The notes beneath the pieces are model-generated. The model made no database searches, was not told where the DNA came from, and saw only the letters and a list, made by a program, of their open reading frames with translations. A program made the translations under genes and the position numbers. Below are positions 10,380-20,575 of a DNA stretch of 64,000 nucleotides, in pieces. The stretch covers positions 1 to 64,000 of the forward strand of contig MSJI02000094.1 of the NCBI GenBank assembly GCA_001931905.2, in the 5' to 3' direction. Source of the stretch: Cladosporium sp. IMV 00045. Lineage: Eukaryota > Ascomycota > Dothideomycetes > Cladosporiales > Cladosporiaceae. Numbering within the stretch: the stretch's first letter is position 1; every line of letters starts with the position of its first letter.

Positions 10380-13300
10380 TCACGATTGGACTCGGTGCAA
10401 AATGTGCGGTGGGAGTTGCATGGGTGGCACATCCACATCTGAGTTGGCAGCCATCGCAGCACTGGTGAAAGGACTGGGAGCCGGTGCTTTCGGTCTCCGT
10501 GCCTCGTCATAGATAGCCTTGAGTCCCTTTTCGTCCTTGCAGAACAGCCTGAAAGACTTGATCACATCGTCTGCCGATACATTTTCGGACTGCTTCCCTG
10601 CCAGACTTGAACGCAGCACAGCCAGGCGATTTGGCAGGACGAGGAAGTCGTATTTAAAGTCCGACGAGATCTGAGCCAGCACGAGACCAGATTTGTGGAC
10701 GAATTGTGTCATCTCGTAGTCCGGCTTGCCCCAAGAATATGTGATGTCGAGTTTTGACGAGAAGCTGGAGGCAGCTTCAAGGTCCAGAACGAAGCCGGCT
10801 TTGCGCAGAAGAGCTTTGTGGTAGTGCGCGGGATCTTCAACAGTGCGTGACGCAGGAGACTGTGCGCTGAGGTAGGGTGTTGTAGGGGCTCGGTCGGGAG
10901 GACGAACCACTAGCTGGACGTGTTGCGGCTTGTCCAGCGGATGTGTCAAATATTGCTTACTCGCTTCAGCGATTGGTACTTGAACCAACTTCAGGCCGTG
11001 GCTTTCGGCCAAAGACGTCCATCGATTGAGAGCTTCGCGAATTAGTTTTGGCGTGGTCGCTAGCCAATCGAGGTATAGGTGGTAACAGTTCTCGGGGTTG
11101 TGAATGCGGTCTGCGAGAGTCAGCTGTTATTCCAATTCATATGCTAACTCCGACGTACCGAAGTGCAGGTTGATGACCTCAGGTCGAATGGACTTGTAGG
11201 CAGGGTCAACATTATACTGCAGCATTTGGCTCAGAGCAATCTGCTTTTTCTCCGCAGGAACGACCGAAGGTGTGCCCTTGCTGGATGAATCAGAATCCGG
11301 TACCAGCGGTCTTGACAATGGTGAGCCGCGGACTTCCGATATTGGTGTCGCAGGAACGGATCTTCCCAACGACTTCAAAAAGAACCCTGCAGTGTCGGGA
11401 TACTCCGTCGTGCGATGTGTGCTGGCGATCTGGTAAAAGTAGTTCCCGTCTCGAAACTCGTGCTTGTGCCGCACGTGTGTGAATATCCCCCGGTTCATGA
11501 GCTCATTACCCATGTCCACCGCCTCCTCTCTTGTGTTCAGGTCTTTGAATACGCCGAGAAGCCAATTGGTCATTTCATCGCCACGGAAACACTTCAGATG
11601 CATGCGAGTGAACCATCTTCTATCGCGGACTTCGACACCCAGAGGCGGTGGCTCTTGCATCTGCTTGACGAGTTTGACAAGATCGAAATTACTACTGTGG
11701 TACATCTCAGACTCTGCGAACAGTGGGGTAGAGACCTCGGTATCAGCCAGATGCCCAGTCAGGCTTGTGTCTTGCGCGTTGAGCACAATGCTCGGATCTC
11801 TTGTTTGATACTCGATCGCCAGAGGATTTGGGTCGCGATCAGTGATGCTTTTCATCGCCTTAGGCTTTGCCAGAGATGCTTGGTGGCTCTTGTCCTCCAG
11901 CGTGACAAGACGGTGTCGCTGCCAGAGCTGGGTCAACCTCTGAATACCATCAATCCGTTTCTCTTCTTCCGACAAATCACGGGACCTGATGGTGTTGCTT
12001 CCTCCCTCCACTCGTGTTGTGATCTCGGTGGGTAAGAGCACAAATCTCATCTGCGAGGCACCGACGACGGGTAAATTGGCCGTGTCGTTCACCAACGCCT
12101 GATCAAGTGATGCCCAATCAAGATTCTCTAAGCCCTTTTGAACGTCGATTGCAGTGCTCGATGAACCCAAGCGGGGCCTGTACTCTTGTTTTGTGCCGTC
12201 TGCAGTCAAAGGAACAAACTCTTCATGTGTGTTCGGATGATATTCAATGACCTGAAGCTCGAGATTGGACACAATTTCAATCTCATGATATAGCGTGCCA
12301 ACAGACATGAGGATCGGACCTTGTAGAGTCCTGAGGCTGGTAGAGCTCGACTTCGTGGATTTGGCTACTAGTTGAAAGCCACGAGCCAGGCGCAACGAGA
12401 TGAGCTTATGGATCAAACCAGCAGACTCGTCGGGGCTGTCAGTAAGGCCCGACAAGATCAAGCGTCGTAGCTTATGGTCATAATGTTTGTCGAGCTCTCG
12501 CGCTGTTGGGGCAAAATCGGTTGAGAGAGGAAGGGATGCAGGCGCACCCATCGAATCCCATTTGAAAGACCCTGAATCGATGGCTTTTGGGAACACATGA
12601 TGCCATTTTCGGTATTGGCTAGCGATGCGCATGTTGTCTCGTCGAGGGTTGCATGGATTCATAAGAGTAAGCCATGGCGTAAGAGCTTGTTGGGCGAGTT
12701 CTTTGGCTTCCACTTCCGGTAAAGTGCTTTGCGATGCGAACGGTCTAGGGGTCTTGGACAATATCTCAGGCGATGACTTCGTTGCAGGGGAGTCTAGATG
12801 CGGTTGTGATGATTCTATCTCCTCGCTTGGCTGATTTATTTCGTGGATGGCGGACATCGAGCCATTGTGTATGTCGATTGGCTTTGTGAGTCGGCCCTGC
12901 TCATTGCTTGGCTGGGATGCCAGGCTATGAGAGGACGATTTCCTAGCGAGAGACTGTCGGATTTGCTTTGCAAGGCCACTGGAGGCCTCATTCGGCGTGA
13001 ATGTTGTAGGCTGCACATCCTTCCCATGGCTCGCATACTCCGTTGAGATGGTTGTACTGGCGACTCCACTCACAGGTGCCATGCCGTGCGGACCTAAGCT
13101 TATCTTCCTACCAGATTGCAAGAGTGGATGAACGGAGCTCTCCTTTTTGGGCCTAGGAAAGGTACTGCTCGACTTGGAAACCACGGATCTTGAAGCACCA
13201 TCTCCGACAGGGCGATCAGAAAGAGATATCTTGCTTGTCTTGGTGCTAGACCGTAAAGACTTAAGGGGATCGGGCCCAATGTCTGCTCTTGGCACAGGTA

Positions 13301-14609
13301 CACGATCACCCAATATTGAGTCTTCACTGGCGAATTTGCCACTATCAAAGGTAGACATCAGACTTGCGCCTGACGGAAATGCTGTTCCTGAGGCATCTAA
13401 TTTGAGCGGTGCGATGGCAACATCTTTGACGTCGGCGGATTCGGCTAATGTCCACCTCGGGCTCTGATTTGACCATTGCCAGTAAGAGATGTCCGCCCAA
13501 TGCGGGAGTGCGTATTCGACTTGCTGACCAATTTGGTACTTGAACAACGGCACAGGGTGCAAAGGCTTGGGAGATAAGGCCACTATGTCGACTCCAATAC
13601 TGTTACCCAACAGAAGGTTCGTGGTCTGCTTGAGCAAACTGTGATCGCTGTCAAAGAATCCTGATCCTGCGGTGATTGCAATTATGGAGATGCCAGTATT
13701 CGACAGATGTGGATCCGTGCTGTCATTCACAACGTCCAGAGTAGCTGTGTAGATTGCCTCTAGGAGGTTTCCCTCACGTGCGAGCGAAACCTGTCGTGGC
13801 AGACGCGAGCTGTTGAAAGCGTGTTTCAAGTTGAGTAGAATCGTTCGCCAATCCGAGCCTGGAATATCTTCGCACACAACGTGAAAGAAGTCATCATATC
13901 CGTAGGATGTCGCTCCAGTTTCTGTCGTACGGCGCGTGTTGCCAACACTCCTTCCAAACAGGACAACCGAGAAGTGGTGTCTCATTTTTAGATCTTCCCA
14001 TCGTCGAAACAATTCGGTCAGATATCCTTCTATGAGGCTCTCAAACATCAAATGACCTCCAAGCCAACGTTCAAGCATCTCTCGGGATACTTGGATCAGC
14101 AAAGTGAATCTAGCACTTCCACTGCGGAAGATGGGCTTGGTTGTTGGCTGCCGGACAAGCGCTGAGTTTGCTTCCTGTCCATTGATATAAATCGTTCGTG
14201 CAATCGCAGTGTTCTTTCCGAGAAACTTAATCTCCTGGTTTTTGTAAATCACTCCACCTTCCATCGACCGCGTCATTTGCCACATATCCGCTCGAGAGAG
14301 GCAGATATCTCGGAAGAAGAACTCCACATGATTGGCAGTGGCTTCATTGTCGTCGTTGATAATGGTCACCGTTGCGGACATGCGGTTCTCAAACAAGAAA
14401 CGCTCTCCCAAGGTGACGTGAAGAGAAATCTCCTTAGGTACCAGAGCACGCGTCGTTGCCAGTATATGGATAGGAATGGCGTTCTTAGCACTCAGAATTC
14501 CCATACCCCCTTCCGGCAATATGTCGTTGCCGCATAGCACATCTTCTTGGGAAACTCTATCATCGTGTAAGACGACTGTGCATGGTCGTTCGATTTTCTT
14601 TACGGCCAT
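10380..14609 (-). CDS. iml1: Iml1, GATOR1/SEACIT GTPase-activating subunit (DEPDC5 homolog)
   Basis: Two exons (11159-14609 and 10380-11110) with a 48 bp intron give 1393 residues. The splice joins VINLHF to DRIHNPENCYH, matching the conserved C-terminal region of the family. The N-terminus carries the Iml1 domain (CTVVLHDDRVSQEDVL; VTIINDD; FFFRDICLSRADMW; LFGRSVG; later GFFDSDHSLL). A DEP domain lies near residues 1000-1075 (WFTRMHLKCFRGDEMTNWL, ending near HEFRDGNYFYQI). Iml1/DEPDC5 with Npr2/Npr3 inhibits TORC1 at the vacuole under amino-acid limitation by acting on Rag GTPases. The middle (about 430-620) is low-complexity Ser/Pro-rich and probably disordered. The protein is somewhat shorter than yeast Iml1 but has both conserved ends. 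Confidence 0.93.
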
Positions 14610-15060
14610 TGTGGGGGGTTTGAATCTTTATACGCCAGGTTCCAGAGCCGCAAGACTGCATGGTGTTCGCATCAATCCAAAGACAACTTCCGCGGAGCCA
14701 AAAGAGAATAAGTGATCGTAGTCAGGCCATGCTCGCTCCAAATTGTTGCCAGCCAGTGAGTGTCAAGGCAAAGAATGATTTTGTGAAACCCCGAAAAATC
14801 TCGGATAATCCAGCACAAAGATCGTAGTTGGCGTCTCTTACTGTACAAGCGAGCGTATCCAGGGCATCTGTCCCAAAATTACTTGTATTGCAGAGATGAG
14901 ATTGTTGCAAATCGTACATGTCGCGAGGTTGGGTCGTGGACCGGCGATAGGCTGCCAAAACCTCTGGGACGGCTTCCCGACCTGGGACATCAACGTGAAA
15001 GGGATGAAATGCGACAGCGGGCAAGGATCACCGAACACGAGGGGCAAATCAATCACAGCA
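14610..15060. other. Divergent intergenic region, iml1 / ssp120-like
   Basis: 450 bp between two starts. In-frame ATGs exist upstream of 15061, but they precede the signal peptide and are not favoured. No RNA gene or repeat seen. Confidence 0.45.
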
Positions 15061-15724
15061 ATGCATGCCATTTCAAGCGTAATAACCCTTGGCCTTGTCG
15101 CCTATGTGCATGCCCACGGTGGCCATGACCAACAGCCTGTAGCTGCTGATGCGGACTGGGCGACCCGGCATATGGCTGGTGAGCACGAAACAACAACCTT
15201 AATGGCAATGCGATATGGGCTGACTAGACATTTCTTTAGAGGAGCATCACATCAACTCTTTCGACGCTGGTTCTTTCTTCAACCTCCACGACTACGATAG
15301 CAGCAACCAGTGGTCTCGCGACGACATCCTTAAAACATACGGCCTGAAGGACGAATCGACCCGACACATTTCCCCTCAACAGAAGGAGGACGCTGTGAAC
15401 AAGGTCCTTGGGCTCTTCGACAGCGACGGCAGTGGCACCGTTTCCTACGCAGAGTACACTGTCGGCATTGCCAAAGGTCTGACGCTTCCCGACTTCGGGT
15501 TTGGACCGGGACATCACGGAGACGACGAGTACGAATATGAGATCCACCACTGGGAAAAGTACCACGATGAGAACACCAGAGAGGAGGACTTGACGCATCC
15601 CGAAGACATCGAGCACTTCCGCAAGCACGAGCAGATGGAGGCACAGCAGGAGAGGCAAGAGCAGATGGACCGCATGCCCATAATTGAGGCCAACATCCCC
15701 ATGAAGTTTCGGCGCAACGCATAA
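15061..15724 (+). CDS. Ssp120-like EF-hand secretory-pathway protein
   Basis: Two exons (15061-15178 and 15240-15724) with a 61 bp intron give 200 residues. I start at 15061 because it opens directly into a signal peptide, MHAISSVITLGLVAYVHA. After cleavage come WATRHMA and EEHHINSFDAGSFFNLHDYDS, then two EF-hand loops: DYDSSNQWSRDD (degenerate) and DSDGSGTVSYAE (canonical DxDxSG). The acidic and His-rich tail (GHHGDDEYEYEIHHWEKYHDE) and a Gln/Glu coiled segment (EHFRKHEQMEAQQERQEQMDRM) resemble nucleobindin and yeast Ssp120, a calcium-binding protein of the secretory pathway. No HDEL/KDEL retention signal is seen. A separate small membrane ORF begins 16 nt after the stop. Confidence 0.85.
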
Positions 15725-15740
15725 GCGCCGAGTTGCAATC

Positions 15741-15950
15741 ATGAATACACAGGATTTTACGAGGGCGCTGGAAGACCTAGATCTGGCAGATATGCGCTTC
15801 AACCGGGAGTGGTTCTGGGTGATCGCCGCGATAATATGGGCGTGGGCTACTTTCTGGTATGTTGCAGACATTCACGCAGAATCCTCTTACGCACATGCCA
15901 TAGCGTGGGCGTCTATCGGCCTTGCCTTCTGGTTTGCCAGCAACTTTTGA
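15741..15950 (+). CDS. Hypothetical 69-residue two-helix membrane protein
   Basis: An ATG-started frame of 69 codons just 16 nt beyond the SSP120-like stop, on the same strand. It encodes an acidic head (DFTRALEDLDLADMRFNRE), then WFWVIAAIIWAWATFWYV, a short polar loop (ADIHAESS), and a second hydrophobic run, AIAWASIGLAFWFASNF, at the C-terminus. The high Trp content and two clean helices are unusual for chance translation of a 3' UTR. I do not recognise a family. It could be an independent short gene, a downstream ORF on the SSP120 transcript, or chance. No room exists for a normal promoter unless it lies inside the upstream coding region. The convergent Tyw2 gene ends 50 nt further on. Confidence 0.35.
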   Translation: MNTQDFTRALEDLDLADMRFNREWFWVIAAIIWAWATFWYVADIHAESSYAHAIAWASIGLAFWFASNF

Positions 15951-15999
15951 TGTGGAACATGAAGTGGATTGTATATTAGTTTGAGCATTAATCAAGGCC

Positions 16000-17109
16000 T
16001 CAGGGAGTCTGACGAGGCGGTATATATATGTCTAGCACTACATGATAAATGCCAGGAGCATACGTCTTGACGCGATTGATGTATTCCAACAACACTTGCT
16101 TCCCTTTGCCTCCTGGCGTATCTTCGAGCTTACGCTGGAACTCGGCTCTGACTTCTTCGCCTTTCGTTTCAATTTCCCGCTGATCGAAGTTCTCATGGAC
16201 GTGAATCCAGCCGCCCAATATTGGATCCAGTACCGTAAAAGCAATATCCCAGCTATCCTTTGAGGTTGGCAATAACCCACAGTTGACATGTCGTATCGGC
16301 GGCAGATCTGCTCTCATGGTGTTGACTTTTGCCGCGGCGTGTACATTAGAATCGTTAAAAATCAGGCATCTGGCGTTGCTCCTTGCCATATCGTTGAGGT
16401 CCACCCCTTCATCTGACAAGACAGATTGCCACTTATTCGCAGCAGTCCCTCGTCGAAGGCCTTCAGTGCTCCATGGATTCAGATCCCAACAAAGTACTTT
16501 GCTGAAGCCTGCCTTGAGGTACGAGAAAGTGAAATAGCCGATGCCTGCATACAAGTCGATGGCAGCACATCCTGCAGAGCTCTCTTCGCCCTTAATCACA
16601 GCATCCTTGACCGAAGGCAGCTCCAGAATTCTCTGCTTCTCGCTGATGTTTCCTCGAGAGAACATGGTCCATCTCGGCGCCCAAGTTTGCGCGATTCCGT
16701 TTTGCTTCGCAGTCACCCAATATGCGGCGTCGAAATCTCCGGCAGAAGGTGGGTTCGAGCATCTATCAGGGCCGAAACCTCCATACAAAGGCGTGAAGTT
16801 TTTCGGCGACCGTATCACGTTCTCAATCTGTTGCGTGTCGTCTCGCAGTGGTATGGGTTTTGTGCATGCAATGTGTGAGATTTTCAGATGATCAGCGATA
16901 CACTCGAACAGTCGCTGCGTAGCTTCATTGCCTTGGTCTTTGACTATTTTCCATTGTGTTGTATCAAAAAGAGTTGGCGGCAAAACGAGCATTGTGCCGT
17001 AGATCGTGTAGGACTTGCCCAAATGCTTCGAGATGTCGTTGATCGTGTCCTCTGAGGGTGCTTCTTCGAGGTCTTTAGCCCATTGCTTAGTTGCCCTAGT
17101 CATTGCCAT
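16000..17109 (-). CDS. trm12: tRNA wybutosine-synthesizing enzyme 2 (Tyw2/Trm12)
   Basis: An intronless frame. From the ATG at 17109 it is 369 residues (MAMTRATKQWAKDLEE). The frame stays open to 17301 (433 residues), but the extra part is Cys-rich and unlike the family. Tyw2 transfers the 3-amino-3-carboxypropyl group of S-adenosylmethionine onto the wyosine precursor at position 37 of tRNA-Phe. Visible motifs: PLYGGFGP, QTWAPRWTMFSRGN, SAM-binding AIDLYAGIGYFTFSYLKAG, DLNPWSTEGLRRG, HVNCGLLPTS and the GGWIHVHENF segment. The Trm5/Tyw2 superfamily is certain; NPWS-E-GLRRG and HVHENF favour Tyw2 over Trm5 methyltransferase. It is convergent with the SSP120 region. Confidence 0.88.
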   Translation of the reverse strand: MAMTRATKQWAKDLEEAPSEDTINDISKHLGKSYTIYGTMLVLPPTLFDTTQWKIVKDQGNEATQRLFECIADHLKISHIACTKPIPLRDDTQQIENVIRSPKNFTPLYGGFGPDRCSNPPSAGDFDAAYWVTAKQNGIAQTWAPRWTMFSRGNISEKQRILELPSVKDAVIKGEESSAGCAAIDLYAGIGYFTFSYLKAGFSKVLCWDLNPWSTEGLRRGTAANKWQSVLSDEGVDLNDMARSNARCLIFNDSNVHAAAKVNTMRADLPPIRHVNCGLLPTSKDSWDIAFTVLDPILGGWIHVHENFDQREIETKGEEVRAEFQRKLEDTPGGKGKQVLLEYINRVKTYAPGIYHVVLDIYIPPRQTP

Positions 17110-17514
17110 TTTTGATGACAGAGGGTTCGAGATTATGTACGGTGTGTGATTTGAGGTGCAATTCTTGTTGAAAGATTTATTTGAACAACATCGAAGCGAT
17201 TGCAAAGCCGCGAGAAAAGCTGATGATGGAAGCGGGACGTGGTGGCCACAGGACAGTACATGTACGTATTCCAAACTGGCGCACTGGCAGAAACATTTCA
17301 TTCAATGTTCTTGTATGGTCCAAAAACGGCCACCATCATTGCCTCTGTCTACTGGGTCATTTCGAGGCGTGAACCATAGCAATTTACAACGAAACATTGA
17401 ATGCAGGTTTGGATACTGAAAACTCGGAAATCGTGAACAAGTTTTGATATATGCTCCGAAGTTGTTGTTCAGTGACACTCGAGGTAAAGTAAGTTCGTTA
17501 AGTAATATACGAGT
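17110..17514. other. Intergenic region between trm12 start and esf2 stop
   Basis: About 400 bp holding the trm12 promoter and 5' leader and the esf2 3' UTR. Nothing else seen. Confidence 0.4.
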
Positions 17515-18498
17515 CTAGAAGATCATGCTCAAAGTCTTCTTCACATCCGGTTGCTGAGCCTCTTTGCTTCGTGAGTTCGCACCTTGTGCCTTTGCCTGCT
17601 TGAATTCTCTCTCGGGCTTCTTCGATGATGTGACAGTACCCTTCGCCTTCCTCTTGTTCTCCATGCCTTCCAAAGCCTTTCCGCGCTCAATGTCCTCCAC
17701 GAAGGCCTTGTTCTCCTTCCTCGTCCGTCGAATCTCCTCTCTCATCCTCGCCTCGCGCTCTGCATTCTCCGCCGCGATTTGTTCCGTCAAGTGACTCCAC
17801 TTGAAGCCCTTGAGATACTTCATGTTCCACAAGTCGTCGTGGTAATAGTTGCCCTTTTTCCCACCAATAATGTTGCCGTTCAGGATCGCAGCAGCATTCT
17901 TCGCATCGGTCTTGGATACGAACTCGACCCATCCATCCGTGAAGCTCTTCTTCTTGTTGCCGCCGGACTTCTTTCGCTGCAAATACCGTGCGTGATCTTC
18001 TGGCGTGAGGAACACTCGGCCGAGGCCTTTTGGCGCATGTTGGTCCAGGTAGTGTTTGAGAGTGTGCGGTTTCATGAAAGGTGGTACACGAGATATGTAC
18101 ACAACACCGCTCTTTCTAGCCGCCTTCTCGGCTCTCAGAACGCTCTTTGGCACACCTTGTCCTGTCACCGTGCCAGTCTGGGCGAGATCTTCATCCGCTG
18201 CATCTTTTTCCTCGCCTTGGCCGTCTTCGCCGTCTTCAGCCTGATCGTCTTCCTCAAAGTCTTGGAGCTTGGCAAATCTGTCGTCCTTTCGAGTCTCCTT
18301 TGCTGCGGGTGCCTTTGCTGAAACATCTATTTCATCCTCGGAATCGTCTTCGTCGCTGCGATCGACTTTGCGCCTTTTCGCATTGCGCCCAGCAATCGCT
18401 CCCCTGCTTTCCTCGTGCGCATCGGACTGGTAGCCGTCGAACGCCTCATTCTCACTCTCATCGACGTCCAGGAATTCGTTGTGCTTTCGTGTAGACAT
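17515..18498 (-). CDS. esf2: Pre-rRNA processing factor Esf2 (18S rRNA factor 2)
   Basis: Intronless, 327 residues. A long acidic N-terminal half (EDDSEDEIDV; FEEDDQAEDGEDGQ) precedes the conserved RNA-binding domain: GVVYISRVPPFMKPHTLKHY, LGRVFLTPEDHARYLQRKK, FTDGWVEFVSKTDAKNAA and YYHDDLWNMKYLKGFKWSHLTEQ. This last part is diagnostic for the Esf2/ABT1 family. A basic coiled C-terminus follows. In yeast Esf2 is an SSU-processome factor that stimulates the helicase Dbp8 and is needed for 18S rRNA. The start at 18498 (MSTRKHNEFLDVDESEN) is the first ATG of the frame. Nucleolar location is inferred from family. Confidence 0.93.
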   Translation of the reverse strand: MSTRKHNEFLDVDESENEAFDGYQSDAHEESRGAIAGRNAKRRKVDRSDEDDSEDEIDVSAKAPAAKETRKDDRFAKLQDFEEDDQAEDGEDGQGEEKDAADEDLAQTGTVTGQGVPKSVLRAEKAARKSGVVYISRVPPFMKPHTLKHYLDQHAPKGLGRVFLTPEDHARYLQRKKSGGNKKKSFTDGWVEFVSKTDAKNAAAILNGNIIGGKKGNYYHDDLWNMKYLKGFKWSHLTEQIAAENAEREARMREEIRRTRKENKAFVEDIERGKALEGMENKRKAKGTVTSSKKPEREFKQAKAQGANSRSKEAQQPDVKKTLSMIF

Positions 18499-19033
18499 TT
18501 TGGCGGATTTGGAGAGAAATGTGAAATGTCAAGGTCAAAAAGTTCCAGAACATCCATCTTCAGCTGTACGAGCGCGGGGCTAGCTCGGCCGAGTTCTGAG
18601 CGCCATTACTAAACTACCAGACCACCGATGGCTTACGATATTCTAGATGCGTGTACCTAACCAGGCCTTTTCTCAGGGGAACTGTCTTCAACACGTATGT
18701 GGATAAAACATCAAAGCCTGTACAGGTAATTGCGATCTATTTCGCATAGAATCACGCGTCTGTGGGCCAACACTGCGTATAGAGCTCGATTACGAATGCA
18801 AGGAAATCTATGCAGAAGCATCACGACCTGCGATAGAGCCGCTCAGAGGAGTTCTGGTTATCATCGTGTTGCAATGCGACCGACGATAGCAAGAAGAATC
18901 CACTTGCTTTTTGCCCAAGCCTTGGAAACATATGCCAGACTGGACGAAGCAGTCTTGCACTCACACACATGTGGCCCTTCAATGCAGGAATATGACTGAG
19001 CAGACGAACTTTTCCATTTTATTATACAACACG
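18499..19033. other. Intergenic region, esf2 promoter and P450 3' flank
   Basis: 535 bp without a supported gene. The longest frame (18730-18999, plus, 89 codons) has no recognizable feature. Confidence 0.4.
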
Positions 19034-20575
19034 TCAAGTCGTCACGGACTTGGCTTCATCGCGCCAGTGTAGTCGAACGAACGTCCCGTCGCCCGTGGAG
19101 CAAGAAATGCCCAACCCTTCTCTCCATGGTCGAGAGTCACAGCATTCTACGCTCTGGATCTGCTGCACCATCCTACAGACGATGTACGAGGCCAGGTTGA
19201 GTGCAAATTGCTGGCCTATGCATATCCGTGGTCCCCCGTTAAAGGGCAAATAAGCCCATCCAGGGCGGAGATTCCTCTCGGTCCAGCGTTCAGGCACGAA
19301 CTCCTCTGCATCCTCGCCAAAAACATCTTTTCTGCGGTGCATACTGAAAACTTGGTATCCAACCTGCGTACCCTGAGGCACAAAGACCGGCTCCGTTCCG
19401 TCAGGTCCGCCACCAAGCGGTAAAGTGGTGTCTCTGAGTGCTTCCCTCGAGTTCCGCGGTATAGGTGGGTGGAGTCGAAGTGATTCATTGATGCATCCTC
19501 GCAGGTATTTCATAGATCGTAGCTCCTCGAGGCTAGGTGGGCCATCGGGCTTGGGGAATATACCCTGGACCTCATCGGCTAGTTTTTGATATGCATCGGG
19601 ATGCCGCGCGAGTACAAAGAACAAGTTGCTCAAAAGGCTGGATGTCGTATCTCGTCCAGCCAGAAGAAGGTTCAAAAGCCCACCGCGAATCGCAGCCCGA
19701 TCATCTGTCAATTTTGAGAATGCTTCGACAAAGCTATATCTCGTATTCTCCTCTTGTTGTTGATCGACATTACTCTTCTCCGCGCTCATCGTTTTGTCGA
19801 CGTATCTGGACATGAAATCTTGTACGGTCTTCTGGTCTTCTTTGAATTTTGAGCGCGGGTCCAGCCAGGCCACGGATCCCAGGGCAAATGCGCTGACAAC
19901 GGTCTTCTGTGCGCGATCGAAGGCGTTGGCGAAACTTCTGCCTGCAGAAGCGGCTGTAGACGAGCTCAGCACATCCGTTGATTCGCCAAACAAGAAATCT
20001 GTCGAGACGTCCAGCGTCAGACCTTGGAAAAGCGGTTGAAGGTCAACAGATTGATCATCAGCAGGCAATGCTGCAATGAGGTTCTGCAAATGCGGTTCGA
20101 ATATCGTAATATCGTCAAGCTGCCCACGCCCAAAGCTTGGTCGGACCAGCTTTCTCGCCTTCTCCCAGGAAGCACCATCTGCCGTAAAGATGCCATGCCC
20201 GATCAGGGGTTCGAAAGCCTCTGCTCTCCGCTTGCCGACACCAAAGTCCTGAAACTGGCTGGAAAGGATCGCTTTTACGTTCGCGGGATCGTTGGTAAGG
20301 ACGCCGAGCTTTCCAAGCTGCTTGAAATCGAAGGTGTCGCCGTGAGCTTCAAATCGTCGTCTGCCGAGGGAAAGATATGTCGAGTTTCTCAGGGCTTGAA
20401 ACGAGTCGCGGAGCATGTCGTAGCCCAGGATGGATTCTTGTTCCAGCGACTTCGGTTTCTGGCAGCCATGGCGTCTGGCAAAGGATCTTTGCTTTAGGAT
20501 GACATGGACTTTGTGGGCACTCCATACGATCGCACCCCAGATGAGAAAGAACAAGAGCGCTGGAAGACTGAGCAT
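19034..20575 (-). CDS. Cytochrome P450 (CYP52-like)
   Basis: Intronless, 513 residues. An N-terminal membrane anchor (LSLPALLFFLIWGAIVWSA) is followed by RRHGCQKPKS, a segment characteristic of CYP52-type alkane/fatty-acid hydroxylases. Other marks: the WEKARKLVRPSFGRGQ C-helix, I-helix AGRDTTSS, ESLR of the ExxR motif (INESLRLHPP), the PERW region, and heme-binding FNGGPRICIGQQ with its cysteine ligand. All expected P450 residues are present, so the enzyme should be active in the ER membrane with a P450 reductase. CYP52 members hydroxylate alkanes and fatty acids at the terminal carbon; substrate here is inferred only. It is transcribed away from a second, unrelated-looking P450 with which it shares 1.4 kb of upstream DNA. 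Confidence 0.92.
   Translation of the reverse strand: MLSLPALLFFLIWGAIVWSAHKVHVILKQRSFARRHGCQKPKSLEQESILGYDMLRDSFQALRNSTYLSLGRRRFEAHGDTFDFKQLGKLGVLTNDPANVKAILSSQFQDFGVGKRRAEAFEPLIGHGIFTADGASWEKARKLVRPSFGRGQLDDITIFEPHLQNLIAALPADDQSVDLQPLFQGLTLDVSTDFLFGESTDVLSSSTAASAGRSFANAFDRAQKTVVSAFALGSVAWLDPRSKFKEDQKTVQDFMSRYVDKTMSAEKSNVDQQQEENTRYSFVEAFSKLTDDRAAIRGGLLNLLLAGRDTTSSLLSNLFFVLARHPDAYQKLADEVQGIFPKPDGPPSLEELRSMKYLRGCINESLRLHPPIPRNSREALRDTTLPLGGGPDGTEPVFVPQGTQVGYQVFSMHRRKDVFGEDAEEFVPERWTERNLRPGWAYLPFNGGPRICIGQQFALNLASYIVCRMVQQIQSVECCDSRPWREGLGISCSTGDGTFVRLHWRDEAKSVTT

Noticed and set aside
15236..15871. 211-codon minus-strand ORF
   Set aside because: Antisense to the EF-hand gene, whose splice and motifs are clear on the plus strand.
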